A DNA stretch of 64,000 bases, taken from the NCBI GenBank assembly GCA_947652115.1, contig OX393568.1, positions 24,044,463 to 24,108,462 on the forward strand, given 5' to 3'. Origin of the DNA: Blastomussa wellsi. Its lineage: Eukaryota > Cnidaria > Anthozoa > Scleractinia > Plerogyridae. Position 1 is the stretch's first letter. The number at the start of each line of letters is the position of its first letter. Shown here in pieces: positions 22,490-33,900 of this stretch. The notes beneath the pieces are model-generated. The model was not told where the DNA came from and ran no database searches. It was given only the letters and a program-made list of their open reading frames with translations. The position numbers were made by a program, and so were the translations under genes.

Positions 22490-23255
22490 GGCTTGGTGGC
22501 CTAATGGTTAGTGCGCTGGACTCCGGATCGAACGGTCCGGGTTCGAGCCTCGACCGGGGGACTGCGTTGTGTTCTTGGGCAAGACACTTTCCTCTCAAAG
22601 TGACTCTCTCCAGGCACTGTGTTGTGTTCTTGGGCAAGACACTTTCCTCTCAAAGTGACTCTCTCCAGGCACTGTGTTGTGTTCTTGGGCAAGACACTTT
22701 CCTCTCAAAGTGACTCTCTCCAGGCACTGTGTTGTGTTCTTGGGCAAGACACTTTCCTCTCAAAGTGACTCTCTCCAGGCACTGCGTTGCGTTCTTGGGC
22801 AAGACACTTTCCTCTCAAAGTGACTCTCTCCAGGCACTGTGTCTTGGGCAAGACACTTTCCTCTCAAAGTGACTCTCTCCAGGCACTGTGTTGTGTTCTT
22901 GGGCAAGACACTTTCCTCTCAAAGTGACTCTCTCCAGGCACTGTGTTGTGTTCTTGGGCAAGACACTTTCCTCTCAAAGTGACTCTCTCCAGGCACTGTG
23001 TTGTGTTCTTGGGCAAGACACTTTCCTCTCAAAGTGACTCTCTCCAGGCAACGTGTTGTGTTCTTGGGCAAGACACTTTGCACTTAAAGTGCCTTTCTCC
23101 ACCCAGTGTATTAATGAGTATGTACCCAGTGGTACCGGTGAAATAATGCTGGGGGTAACACTGCGTTGGCCGGACTAGCATTCCATCCAGGGGGAATCGA
23201 AGTAGAAATATTCCTAGCTACTAAATGCTACGGAAACCACGAAGCTTTACCCCAA
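22490..23255 (+). mobile_element. tRNA-derived SINE with an expanded body
   Basis: The head is tRNA-like, with A box GTGGCCTAATGGTTAG and B box GGTTCGAGCC. The body then repeats ten times before the normal 3' part (GGACTAGCATTCCATCCAGG). A normal-length relative sits at 49.80 kb on the same strand and shares the head, the TTCTTGGGCAAGACACTT block and the 3' part. Confidence 0.75.
22561..23104 (+). repeat. 55-bp tandem repeat, ten copies, inside the SINE
   Basis: Units start at 22561, 22616, 22671, 22726, 22781, 22836, 22885, 22940, 22995 and 23050. All are 55 bp except the sixth (49 bp, lacking about six bases) and the last, which has diverged. Each contains TTCTTGGGCAAGACACTT followed by TCAAAGTGACTCTCTCCAGG. 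Open frames across it are artefacts of the repeat. Confidence 0.9.
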
Positions 23256-24920
23256 AACATTGAAGGCCGCGGACATTTCCTTAAACCAGTCAAAACTCGA
23301 AGCAAACACACATAGAATAGCCAGCATGACTTTGTCGCGATGAGTTCTGAGTTTAATTCTGCGCATACTTTTTTTGCGCATAACACAGAGTGTAATATGG
23401 TCTTATCATGTGCACTGATTTTGGAGCCGTTATCTGTGCTCTAAAATGTCAAGTCTTGCAATCAATTAATAAGTTCAGATATTTCCGCAACATAGACTTG
23501 CTCACACAACCCCCTGGCAATTAGAATCCAAGGTCAAATCACAGCGACTGCTAAAAATTATAAATTTGCAAATTTTAAGACCTGTTGATGCAATTACTTG
23601 TCAGTTTCAGCAGCAAATGACAAAACAAAATAACAAAGTAAGTGAGATCAAGATTTCGGGAAAAGAACTAGGGAAGTTGCCAGTCATCATCATTTTGAGC
23701 TAGCAATATACGATACCACGTGACTTCCCATTTTGTGAAATCTGAACCTTCAATGCCATACCCGGGCATTGGAAGATATTAACGATGGAAAAAACACAGA
23801 CGTGGAGTTCCTAAGCAATCGCGTCTCACCGAAGTTAGCACCTAGTCTTTCGATAGAAGCGGGCAAAGCGTTGTTAGCAAATCGCAAAGTTCATAAAAGT
23901 AGGGACAAATAACGCAAATACTAAATGTGATGCTCACTTCAAGCAAGGTGTGTCTCGTCTCTGCGCAAGACCGTACCTAAAAAGCAACAAATAGTTTGGG
24001 ATGAATCGAAAGGAACAAACGTAGGGTTCAGTTTAAGTAAACGTTTTACATGGAAAAATCATTCCATCACGAAAACAATATAGAAAGGTTTTCTATTTGG
24101 AATTTTTGTATTTTTGCAAGAATTCACATACCGCGTGGAAACCCGATTTCAAGTCGTTTTCTCTTCCCTCAGGGTAGCACTGTAATATCACTACCCGATT
24201 TCACGGCCGAGCTTTCGTTTCTTTGGAGGCTAATGTGATTCGGTCAGCTAGCCCACTGCATCACCTGTCAGTGTTCGTAACAGATTGCAAGTGTTATTCC
24301 TAAACGCGTTCACCTGTTATTGACAAAGAAACGGCTGCATTTGCCAAAGCGTCACTCGGTTGACTGGTCTAACATTACAATGTAGAGAGTAAAAAGTAGA
24401 AAAAACGTTAAAATATGCATGCAGGCACAGAAATATAAAATGCGTTTTTTTACGGCGTTTATGCCTAAAAATCATTCTTATTTTGGCAAAGATTTTGTTC
24501 CACGATAATAGCGTCCGCTTGAGGTTTTGAACATTACATGACGCCAAAAGCACTTTAATTTACAAGATATAATGACAATGAATTGGTATGACGTTGTCTT
24601 CCTATTTTTATGTAGAGTTAAATAACCCGCAGCAGTTTTGTCATCGTATCTAAATTAACTGCACTTAGAGCTGCAGGCAATTAAAATGAACGACGTACGA
24701 AAAAGAAATGAAATATGATCTTAAATATATTTTTTAGGGGACGCAATATGTCGAGTCACGCAAATGGATGGATTAAATCTACTGGTCTGGATAATGGCAA
24801 AATAAATGAAAGTATTTTTGAAGAACAATTTTGAAAAATTCAGTATTCTAAGTGATCCATGAAAAAGTGATAAACTGCGAATAAGCATCCAGTTTTAATT
24901 ACACTTTATCCAGCGCACTG
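23256..24920. other. Intergenic, no gene seen
   Basis: AT-rich spacer with only short open frames, none with recognisable protein features or paired splice sites. Confidence 0.4.
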
Positions 24921-25490
24921 TTGAAGGGAAAATTAACGGGTACTTTTCGCACTGTGGCCCGCAAAATTATGAATAATGTTTAAGGTTTGTCCGTTAAAAG
25001 ATCTGAAGATCTATACATAATCTGGCGGTTGAAATGATCAACATCAAATAAAAGGTAATACTTAATGCGTAATACTTCAAACATGATAAGTCTTCAGTCA
25101 TAAAATTGTTTACTAGTACATTTTCTTAACCGATAAAGCGAACACTCGGGAAAATGATTTTTTTATATCACCGAGTTCGTCGTAATAAAAAGTACTTCTT
25201 GGCTATAAAAAGGCACAGAATGATAATTACTTTATCTAAAAACTTGAAAACTGAAGGAAAAATGAACGGACCCTTTTCGACCATATGTGGCCTGCAGATT
25301 AACAATAAGCTGACGTTGTTGGTTAAAAGACCGGAAGATCTATATTGTCGGTTGAAACGAACAACGAAATAAACTGGAAAATTCTTCAAACATAACAATT
25401 CTTCAGTCGTAAAATTTTTTATCAGTTATTTTTCTTAACCGATAAAACGAACACTCATTTATTTCCGCCGAGTTCGTCGTAATAGCCACT
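24921..25490. repeat. Diverged direct duplication, about 297-bp period
   Basis: Blocks recur in the same order about 297 bp apart: AAAAGAxCxGAAGATCTATA, TTCTTAACCGATAAA with GCGAACACTC or ACGAACACTC, and CCGAGTTCGTCGTAATA (25171 and 25468). Two copies with many differences indicate an old tandem duplication. Confidence 0.6.
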
Positions 25491-26983
25491 TTCTGTCAAA
25501 TGACAACCAAAGCATCGAAAGTTGTGGCACTTAACCATTTGCGCTCGACTGGTCGACTGGTTTTAGATTACTTTTCGGCACTTCAAAGCATTCCTACGTC
25601 ATTCTTGTCTTTAAAAGGATTTTTGGTTAAGACACTTTCTTTAAAACAACCCCCCCCCCCTTCTTGAAAACGGTTGCGAGGTGGCAAGATAAACTGAAGA
25701 AAAGACTGATAGTCAGTTTGTGAAAGGGTTTTTCTGGGTGTAAATAACCGTCTGTGAAATATAGTTTTAAACTAATTGAACTGCTTACAAGGGAAGGATT
25801 AAATCGCCCATAGAAACGGTATTCGTCTTGCAATATGAATTAATGTTTACTGTTATTCACTGCCGTGCAGTATTAAAAACAAAATAATGAAAGGGATATC
25901 TATACGGTTACATGAATGTGTCAGCTAGAGATATGCTCTCCCCAGCCTGAAATAGAAAGTTTCACTTTTAGTTGACAAGTGTCTGACATTTTTACTGATG
26001 ACAGTTCGGTCCTATTTATCACGAAACGTATATTTGAACATTTACTTTTGAACATTTACTTTTGAAATCGATAAAAAGTTATGACAAATGTCGAGAATTT
26101 TGCCTTTTTCTATTAAGACAGAAACAATGTTATGAAGGGAAAAAGAATATGTAGTCTTCGTAATGACTTGCTCAATCGGTTTAAAATTGTGTCAAAATCG
26201 GTTTGACGTTCGGAAATAGATGACATTACGTCTCAAACAATTGCCTTAATTTTGTATAATTGTCGAAACGTGTTCCGGTGTTAAAACAAAGTTTACTTTC
26301 GTTGAAAAAACAGTCTAAAACAAGATTCAAAGTTCTGCCTATCTCGTCTAACAAACAACGAGAGTAAAGCAAATTGGAAGTTTAGTTTTTAATCTTCATC
26401 CGCCTGGCTTTTCGCATAATTATGACATCAAAAAATGAAATGTAGTCTGGTTTTACATCTACAGAAACCACGTAGGCAAACACTGTGGGTTGTGTTGACT
26501 TAAGGAGAGATAAAAACTCCCGTGCACGGCGTCCGCTGGCAAACCTGACAATCAAATAGCGGCTTTTGGTTTTCAGGACTTTTATCTTCTGAATGGAAGG
26601 ATGGAAAATCCAGAAAGAAACGCTTTCAAATGTTAATGCCATTGGACAAACAAACAAACCGATTGCTCTGAATTCAAAGTGTTGATGCCATTGGACACAC
26701 GAGCAAACTGATTGGTTTTTTTTTTTCGCACGAACGTAGAGGACTTGTACTTAAACACGAAACTTATCGCCGAAGATGAAATGGAAATTGTGTCGTTCTT
26801 GAAATGAGGCCTCTCTTTTGGTTTGATGTTACTGGTAGAACTAGAAGCATTGCATAGTCGATTTTTTGGTCAAGTTTACTGAATTGATCAGTTCTAATTT
26901 CAATTTCGGGAAAAGACGAAACCTAGGAGCAATTCACGTTTTTTATAAACGTCTTGTGCTGACAACAAAGCAGGGCGCGGCGT
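25491..26983. other. Intergenic and promoter side of receptor copy 3
   Basis: No recognised gene. A 91-codon minus-strand open frame (26382..26657) has no known features. A short direct duplication containing ATGCCATTGGACA lies at 26.64-26.69 kb. A pyrimidine-rich acceptor ending gcag at 26998 suggests that receptor copy 3 has a spliced 5' untranslated exon upstream. Confidence 0.35.
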
Positions 26984-27041
26984 CTTATTTTTTTGCAGGA
27001 TTTCACAATTCTAACAATTGCGATAGAGCACGCGCTTCATC

Positions 27042-28238
27042 ATGAACGGTTCATTGACCACAATTCAAATTTTTGCCCAGCAGTTAAAAAGCCGATCGAC
27101 AGCAGTTCAAATCACAGAATCCTTTTTCATGCTGCTCATCAACTTCGCTTCTTTCGCAGGAAATCTTCTGCTTGGAATCGCGGTCATCAAAAACCCGAAT
27201 CTTCGCAGAACTGTTCCCAACATGTACATTATAACTTTGGCCATTTCAGACTTCCTAATGTCTTTGCTGGGAATTTCATTTTCAGTGGCTTCTCTGATCG
27301 TTGGAAAATGGCCGTTTAACAACTTTGTCTGCCAGCTTCAAGGATTCTGGATTCTTCTCATGTGCGCCGTGTCGTTACAAACTTTAGCAGTCACCGCTGT
27401 AAACAGATATTTCCGAGTTGTTCGTTCGCGCGCGCTGTATCAGAAATACTTCAACATGAAGACAACAAAAGTAACAATCGTGATTCTGTGGGTAATGGCT
27501 TTCTTTGCGCCTCTTCCTTACGTTGTTGCCGGGCACGAGTTTTTCTTTCACACTGGAAAAGTTTTCTGCGCGCACAACGCTGAGAGCCTGTATCAAGGTT
27601 ATGGGGCTTATTTGGTTCTTGTTTATGTGGCTATTCCTCTTATTATCATCATAACTTGTTACATGAAAGTATTCATTGCGGTGCGCAAACATAACCTCAA
27701 CTTTCGACCTCGGCTTCGCGGAAGAACCGAGTCGAATTTATCGACAAACAGTTCACTTTCAGTTGATGAAGTAAACGTAACCTACGTTCTTCTAGCCGTT
27801 GTCATTGGTTTTTTAACTTGCTGGACTCCTGTTATTGTTATCGATATGATCGACTTTATAAACGCAGACTGGAAGCTCAAGCGACAAGTGTACGTGAGCT
27901 ACACTTGGTTTGGATTTGCCAGCACTTCGATCAACCCCGTCATATACGGCATCATGAATCGCTCCTTCCGCGCAGAGTACCTTAGAATCTTGGCGCCCTT
28001 GAAGATATGGTCTTCGCAGAGCGTCAGTGGCACCGGAGCTTATAACAGCGACGGAGCAAGAAACAAACCGCAAAGTTCAACCAGAAATAAAGTCGGTGTG
28101 TCGTTCGAAATGAACGAACGAGAGTCTGTACAGAGCGAGGTTGTTCAAAGCGAGAGGTCACGACAGTACCGGTCGTACAGTTGGGCAAACAAGCGAGATA
28201 TATTTAGCATTAAGTTTGACTCAACTTATTCTCTGTAA
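27042..28238 (+). CDS. Melatonin-receptor-like class A GPCR, copy 3
   Basis: Single-exon 398-residue receptor, inverted relative to copies 1 and 2. Landmarks: N41, D70, C97 with C176, N121-R-Y123, P199, C258-W-T-P261 and N296-P-V-I-Y300. M-N-G-S provides a sequon at the N-terminus. The N-terminal 60 residues are nearly those of copy 2, and TM1-TM5 are nearly those of both relatives. The C-tail is about 95 residues, much longer than in copies 1 and 2, and rich in Ser, Arg and Gln with many possible phosphorylation sites. A splice-acceptor-like tract ends 44 bases before the ATG, suggesting a spliced leader exon. Ligand unknown. The reading frame is intact. Confidence 0.9.
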   Translation: MNGSLTTIQIFAQQLKSRSTAVQITESFFMLLINFASFAGNLLLGIAVIKNPNLRRTVPNMYIITLAISDFLMSLLGISFSVASLIVGKWPFNNFVCQLQGFWILLMCAVSLQTLAVTAVNRYFRVVRSRALYQKYFNMKTTKVTIVILWVMAFFAPLPYVVAGHEFFFHTGKVFCAHNAESLYQGYGAYLVLVYVAIPLIIIITCYMKVFIAVRKHNLNFRPRLRGRTESNLSTNSSLSVDEVNVTYVLLAVVIGFLTCWTPVIVIDMIDFINADWKLKRQVYVSYTWFGFASTSINPVIYGIMNRSFRAEYLRILAPLKIWSSQSVSGTGAYNSDGARNKPQSSTRNKVGVSFEMNERESVQSEVVQSERSRQYRSYSWANKRDIFSIKFDSTYSL

Positions 28239-28463
28239 TGCAAAAACAGTGGTTAAGCTGTTTACATGAGGTGCGGGGGTGGGAGGGGGGTTGGTGGGAG
28301 GGTGAGCGCGGGTCGTGGAGCCTCTCGCAAGGTCTCCCATGAATTACTCGCTACCCTATCGAGAGTACAAAATAAATGGGAACAACGCCCTTAGAAGACC
28401 AGTACCGTACGGAAGCTGCTGTGCTATACTGGACAGAGGAGTGAATATGATCCTCGACCATAT

Positions 28464-28578
28464 AACAATTATTCCATGAGCCCGCGTTGGATATGAAGTG
28501 ATAAAATAACCAACGAGCGCGTAGCGCGAGTTGGTTATAATCACTTCATATCCAACAAGGGCGAATGGAATAATTGTT
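28464..28578. mobile_element. 115-bp palindromic foldback element
   Basis: AACAATTATTCCATGAGCCC pairs with a mirrored end reading GGGCGAATGGAATAATTGTT. Inside, TTGGATATGAAGTGAT pairs with ATCACTTCATATCCAA. The centre is ACCAACGAGCGCG/CGCGAGTTGGT. A family member sits at 44.48 kb with the same ends. Confidence 0.75.
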
Positions 28579-28676
28579 TTAGTAAATTCTCAAACCGGGT
28601 TTTGCCGCCGATTTTTATTTCCACAATTTTACAAAGCGTAAAATAAAAACTTGGCGCACTATTTTCCATATGACGT

Positions 28677-28711
28677 AAAACTCCGACTATTGGCTCATAG
28701 TCGGAGTTTTT
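28677..28711. repeat. Perfect 14-bp hairpin
   Basis: AAAACTCCGACTAT, a loop TGGCTC, then ATAGTCGGAGTTTT, with no mismatch. It lies in AT-rich sequence near a CCAAT box. A factor-independent terminator role does not apply in an animal genome. Confidence 0.6.
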
Positions 28712-28869
28712 TAGCCAATCAAAAAGCTAGAAATGCAGAATATTCGAAAGATGGTGAGCACATCGGTGACATTACATCGATCTATCTGGATCGAAGGTGA
28801 CATTTTCACATTTACATCGAAGATGAGGTAAGTTGTAAATACATTTCAGACCTTTTTCAAAATGTATTT

Positions 28870-28985
28870 TTAGACGTTGGCGAACTGACATGTAAGCGTT
28901 AGCGAACTGACATTTGACGTTGGCGAATCGACTTCGTACGTTGGCGAACTGGCGTTGGCGAACTGACACGTTGGCGAAACGACCG
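28870..28985. repeat. Irregular tandem repeat of GTTGGCGAACTG
   Basis: GTTGGCGAA or GTTAGCGAA recurs six times with spacings of 14-25 bp. A 150-codon minus-strand open frame runs across it and shows R-F-A-N-V / R-Q-R-Q-F-A-N-V repeats, which the DNA repeat explains. Confidence 0.6.
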
Positions 28986-29794
28986 GCATTCCAGGGTTCA
29001 CTTGGATCGCGGCCTCTGGGAACGAAAATGAAGTCGTCATTTACAATAGAGACCTTTTTAATTACGTAGTGTATACGTGTATAATGTGGACCCTTGTACA
29101 AAGGCGCATATTTAGCTAGCTTTTTGGTAAGTTCTAAGTTGACGATTTTGTAAGAGTTGATTTCAGTCTCTCCGGCTTTAATTTTGTTCTCCGCCAGACC
29201 GAGAAGAGGGTAGAATGACTTCATGCGCTCTTTTCAGTGACGTCAGTGAACGAGCCCCATGAATGCGCATGTTTTTAACCAAATCACAGAAAGCAATATA
29301 TCTCATAACATGTAGAATGCAGTACTGTGTTGGTGAGCTTACAGAGGCTTACCCAAATTCTGACTGATTTATAATGGCTACCACTGATTAGGCAGGGGGG
29401 GGGGGGTACATATGTTGGGTGGCCCACAGGCACGTTTGGAATAGGGAAGTTGTTCTTCCAGAGAGAAACAAGGTTTAGTAAAGCAATCCTCCTTCGTTTT
29501 AGATGCCACATAAGTCTCACTACTGAAGGCATTCCTTAATGTTGGGATCCATTGACATTCCATCTTTAATCGAAGTTAGTTATAAGTATAGATGAATCTT
29601 TTTTAAAATTATAAAAGTCTCAAAACAAATACTTCATACATTTTATCGATTAATCAAGAGAAATAACAACACAGCGTTTTCATTCTTTATCTAATATACA
29701 AGTAAGTAAACAGTCCATTTCCGAGGTGCTATTTTCCTCTGTTTCAAGATGAGTCTGGGATAGTTGGAAGCTCTCAATAACCTCTAATTTCACA

Positions 29795-29896
29795 AGTCTT
29801 GGTGCACAACCTTTCATATGGAAATTAATTTTACTCCTCCTTATTTTGTCCTGAAAATCAAACTCATTTCCATATGAAAGGCTATGCACCAAGACT
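29795..29896. repeat. Foldback element, 31-bp arms
   Basis: AGTCTTGGTGCACAACCTTT continuing CATATGGAAAT pairs with ATTTCCATATG then AAAGGCTATGCACCAAGACT. Two or three mismatches. No coding content. Confidence 0.6.
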
Positions 29897-30085
29897 AGTT
29901 TTCAAACAGCGGTAAAAGGCAACTCGAAAATGGCTTATTACTTTATAATTATAACCCAAGAAACATCAACATGATTAATTTAAGTTATAAAAAGGTTTTG
30001 ATTAACAGAAAATAAAGGATCTATACATAAATGACTACGATCACACAATATGTTTAAAGTTCTTTTGCAACGAGTTTTTCTAAAA

Positions 30086-30364
30086 TTACTCTTTGCATTG
30101 GTTTTGCATTTGTCCAGCTTTGTGATTAGTTAAAGAATCTTGTGCAACATGCACCGACCAATCACAGCAAAGACACTGTCCCATCAGCCAATCAGATGCA
30201 ATGAATAGCTTCCATCTTCGTCTGTTCCTGCGCTTCCCACCGGTTGCAAGGGTTGCTGTAAGGAGAAGAGCTTTGGGATCGAAAACAGTTATTTGCTTCA
30301 CTCTTTCGTACGGTAGTGTCGGCAGTTTTTTGGGTTCTGCTGTGTTTTTAATTACTTTTGACAC
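30086..30364 (-). CDS. Hypothetical 92-residue ORF, doubtful
   Basis: An open frame with a plain ATG start, a basic stretch K-R-R-N-R-R-R-W and several Cys near the end. It resembles no family I know and may be chance or a first exon. It lies just downstream of the DHHC gene on the same strand. CCAAT-like motifs overlap it, which argues as much for regulatory DNA as for protein. Confidence 0.2.
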   Translation of the reverse strand: MSKVIKNTAEPKKLPTLPYERVKQITVFDPKALLLTATLATGGKRRNRRRWKLFIASDWLMGQCLCCDWSVHVAQDSLTNHKAGQMQNQCKE

Positions 30365-30740
30365 TGAAAAACCACCTTAAACTCTAAATATATCAAGAGC
30401 CACGTCTGGCGTTTTACTTTAATTTGTACCAAAAGTCTGAGTTACTCGCACTTTCGGAAGATAAATATAATAATGAGCCCTACACATGACTGCGACAGAG
30501 CTTTAACAGCGAATGTCCTGAATGCCAAGTCGAATGCTGCATAATTTACACGCAGACCAAATCTTGAACCGTAATACAAACAAACTTTAAATAGATCGGT
30601 GTCAGAGTTTGGATGAAGCTGTCACTGGATTTGATAGAAATTTTGGCAATTCTGATACATTTGATAACAAAGATCTCATTTAGAAATTGAACATTATTGA
30701 AGACTAACCTGCCATCACACACTCCCTCCTTACTCATCAT

Positions 30741-30746
30741 TTTATT
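30741..30746 (-). terminator. Polyadenylation signal for the DHHC gene
   Basis: Minus-strand AATAAA about 170 bases after the stop codon at 30916. Confidence 0.45.
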
Positions 30747-30915
30747 TATCTCTTTCTCTCTCTCAAGATGCCTGATCGTGGAAGGCACGCAAATGATGAC
30801 ACAATAGCAAAAGAATTGATTGCAATTACTTTTACGGGTAAAGGTGACTACTTCTTTCAGAGAGGGGCTCTAGAGTGTCAAAAGGGCCAATAATTTTGTT
30901 TTCTTAGCTTGTGCA

Positions 30916-33900
30916 TTATAAGGCCGTCCCATCTCGAATGTGCTCTTCCTGCACAGCCAGTACATCCGGTTTCACTCTGTGAGAAGATGGAATCTGTGTC
31001 TCCACCTTATTCTCATGTACAAGCTCTGCTTGTGACATATCAATTGCGACAGTTGGTGACTCGTGTTTCACACCATTCAGTGTGTCGTCTGGTGCATCTA
31101 GCTCCCCTTCCTCCATCCATCTATGCTGCGCATTTAATAACGAGTCTTGCTCAGGCTGGTTCAGTAAAGGGTAATGAACTCCATCACCAATGCTGAACAA
31201 AAGAAGAAAAAATGATTGTTTGGTCCTGATTGCTTAAGTCGAAGAATGGATAACACTATCCAACAGATCTAGCAGTTTACTTTGCCAAAACTCATCATTG
31301 GGTACTCAGCAAATTCTTAGCCTGTGCCACAGATGGACTAAACCACTTGATGCAGGCTACAAATTCTACAGTGGATAGCATCACCCGCCCTTTCTAAAAC
31401 TCATTAATAATTCATCACGTTAAAACAAGGGAAATCAGAACTGTAACCGTGGTTTGGAAATGTGATCTTCATTGGCATAGATTTTTACAATTTTATTTCT
31501 TCGTTTTCTCCACAGTTATAGTCTCGATTGAGAAGATATATCAAACACTCGAGACAGTGCATATTTTCAAGTCTCTTCTCAGTGTTTGGAAATGTGATGA
31601 AACACTGTCTCTCGTATATATATTACTTCAACAACCTTGCCCCAGGTGAAGCTCAAAAATACTTTTTTGATATCCAACACAAAGCAAAATTCCTAAAAAA
31701 ATACATAGACTGATATATTTGCTATACAGAGTTCAATGAAGACTCGACTTTCCATTTTCTTTTGATTTCTTTAAAAAAGCTGCTAAATTCAGGGTGTGGC
31801 TTATCTGTAAATGTTCATGGTAATTTGCACTGAGAGAAGAAAAGATGAAAATTCAAAAAAGCTCACCTCGTGAAAACTGGTAAAAACCAGTACCATTTAT
31901 TAAGCCCTAACACCTGCTCTGCATTTTTGATGGAGCTCCCCACACTGAAGCCATCTTTATTTGGCCCATAATAGAAATGTGGAACTCTAAATGACTCTGT
32001 AGCAAAAGAGACAAAAAGGTTATTAGTGCAGGGAAAAATAGAGAGATTTGAATTGAATGTTCAAATAATTGTGTGTCACTTTTGAACACACTGTTTGTGA
32101 GATTTGAATTTCAATGCTGACTTTGTCATTTTTTTTCATAAATAGCTCCAAACTAACAATCTTACTTAAAATATGAGTTATTGGATTATTTTACCTTTTT
32201 CGGCAACATTATTAATTTTTGTACTTACACCCTATAATTTGTAACTTTCAGAGGGATTTTCTGTGAAACCTTCAACACTCCTTTCAAATGACATACGTTA
32301 AAAAGAGAAATTTTAATGTTCATTTCAAATTGGAACATCATGGTCACACGTGATGTAGAATAACTGTAAACGAAATTGACTTGTCGCCCTAGTTGATTGG
32401 CATTCTTAAGTAACAGTTTTCGGAGAGGTTGTTTATGTGTCTAAAATGCGTAAAAATTCTGCACAGCAAATACCCCCAATAACCCAGTCACAAGAGCTGA
32501 ACCAGTCAAGATTGGATTTTTTTTTTTCATTATTAAACCTTACCCAGTGTTGTCTTGTTATTTGCAGTGAGATATAAGTGATAACCAAACAGCGACCAAA
32601 GACTTATACAAAACATGAGTGCAACAAAAAATAAAAATAAAATGTGTAATTTTCCATCACCATCCAAGGTGTTCTGCAAAGGAAAATAATTTACGATGTT
32701 AAGAAATCTACAGAACATGAATCAGGGTCCGACAAATATTTTTTACAAAACTTGTCCCTGGGCAAGTGGCATGCAAAAGTCACTTGCCCAGAAGGATGAG
32801 GTGGTTGTCCCATTTCACAGATGGTACAAGTGCTGCAGAAACTCTTTTGCATCATTTAGTGGTAATAAATAAAGACATATGACATTTGATTTGCACTGTG
32901 TTTGGCGTATCCTTGATGGGCTTCTTCGAATGGTCATTCCTCATCACACAGGCAGTATGATTCGAGCTCTTAGCGTGGGCGTAAAGAGGATCCTTTCTAA
33001 ACCTGTCGCTTCCCATGACCAGTGGGCTCTTAGGGTCACAAACATTTGGCCATTTGCTACAAATTGTACACCTCATTCCACGATCCTTATCTAGTGTGAG
33101 CCAAGGGAATTCCGTGAGCCAGCTCGATTGAAAATTTCTCTTCCGTTTTTTGCCATCGTATTCTTTATCATAGTCAATATTATTCTTTCGCTTCAAACTT
33201 TTCCCGCCACTAGCACTGTTAGCAGATTTCGTAACAAACCTATCCATTGATCTGAACCTTTTTTTGCGATAAGAATAACAATTCCGAAACAATAGATGTC
33301 TTAAAATGCGATCAACGAAACAAAAGCACGTTGTCAGAGGTATAGCAACCAGGCCTTCACAATCTACTGGGAAGAGGACTGGGTATGAAAATCACAAAGC
33401 AACGCAAAATGGCGGTCAAAATAGAGAAACGCAGACGAACAAAACAGATCACATCTTCACAAAAACTTCTTTGTTGCACTTTAAAATGCTTTAATGTGAT
33501 TTGCAAAGGTACATGTTTAATATATATCAATTTATACTGCAAAATTACTGTTCTTTTAAATGCTATATGCGTACGGGCCGGTACGGCCCGGTGGGCTTCG
33601 TGGAGAAATAATTCACTTGCCCGGTTACTTTTTTGGCTTGTCCCGGGCATCCAGGCCTAGTATTTGTCGGACCCTGATGAATTCATGCAGTAACCAGCCA
33701 AAATATTAAATATTGACTGCTAAGTAAAATAAGTTGATTGGATCAAATGTGTGATAAGGAAGTCACTTCTGTAGCATCAGTCAACCAGGAGTCAATTGCC
33801 ACCCCCTTTCTGGGAGGGAAGGGGGAATTCAGGGGGGGGGGGGTAAGTCAACATCCCGCTATCTCCTTATTTACTCAGTGGTATCCACCATATATGCTCC

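Noticed and set aside
22561..23104. CRISPR array
   Set aside because: The units are contiguous 55-bp copies without unique spacers, in an animal genome, and embedded in a SINE.
22504..23146. Open frames with repeated C-S-W-A-R-H-F-P-L-K units
   Set aside because: Explained by the 55-bp DNA repeat in the SINE. 55 is not a multiple of three, so the frame cycles and no protein selection is suggested.
26382..26657. 91-codon minus-strand open frame
   Set aside because: No recognisable motif, no splice partners found, and it is near the length expected by chance.
16127..28238. Opsin identity for the receptors
   Set aside because: The residue six positions before the TM7 NP motif is Phe, not the retinal-binding Lys, and the TM3 motif is NRY.
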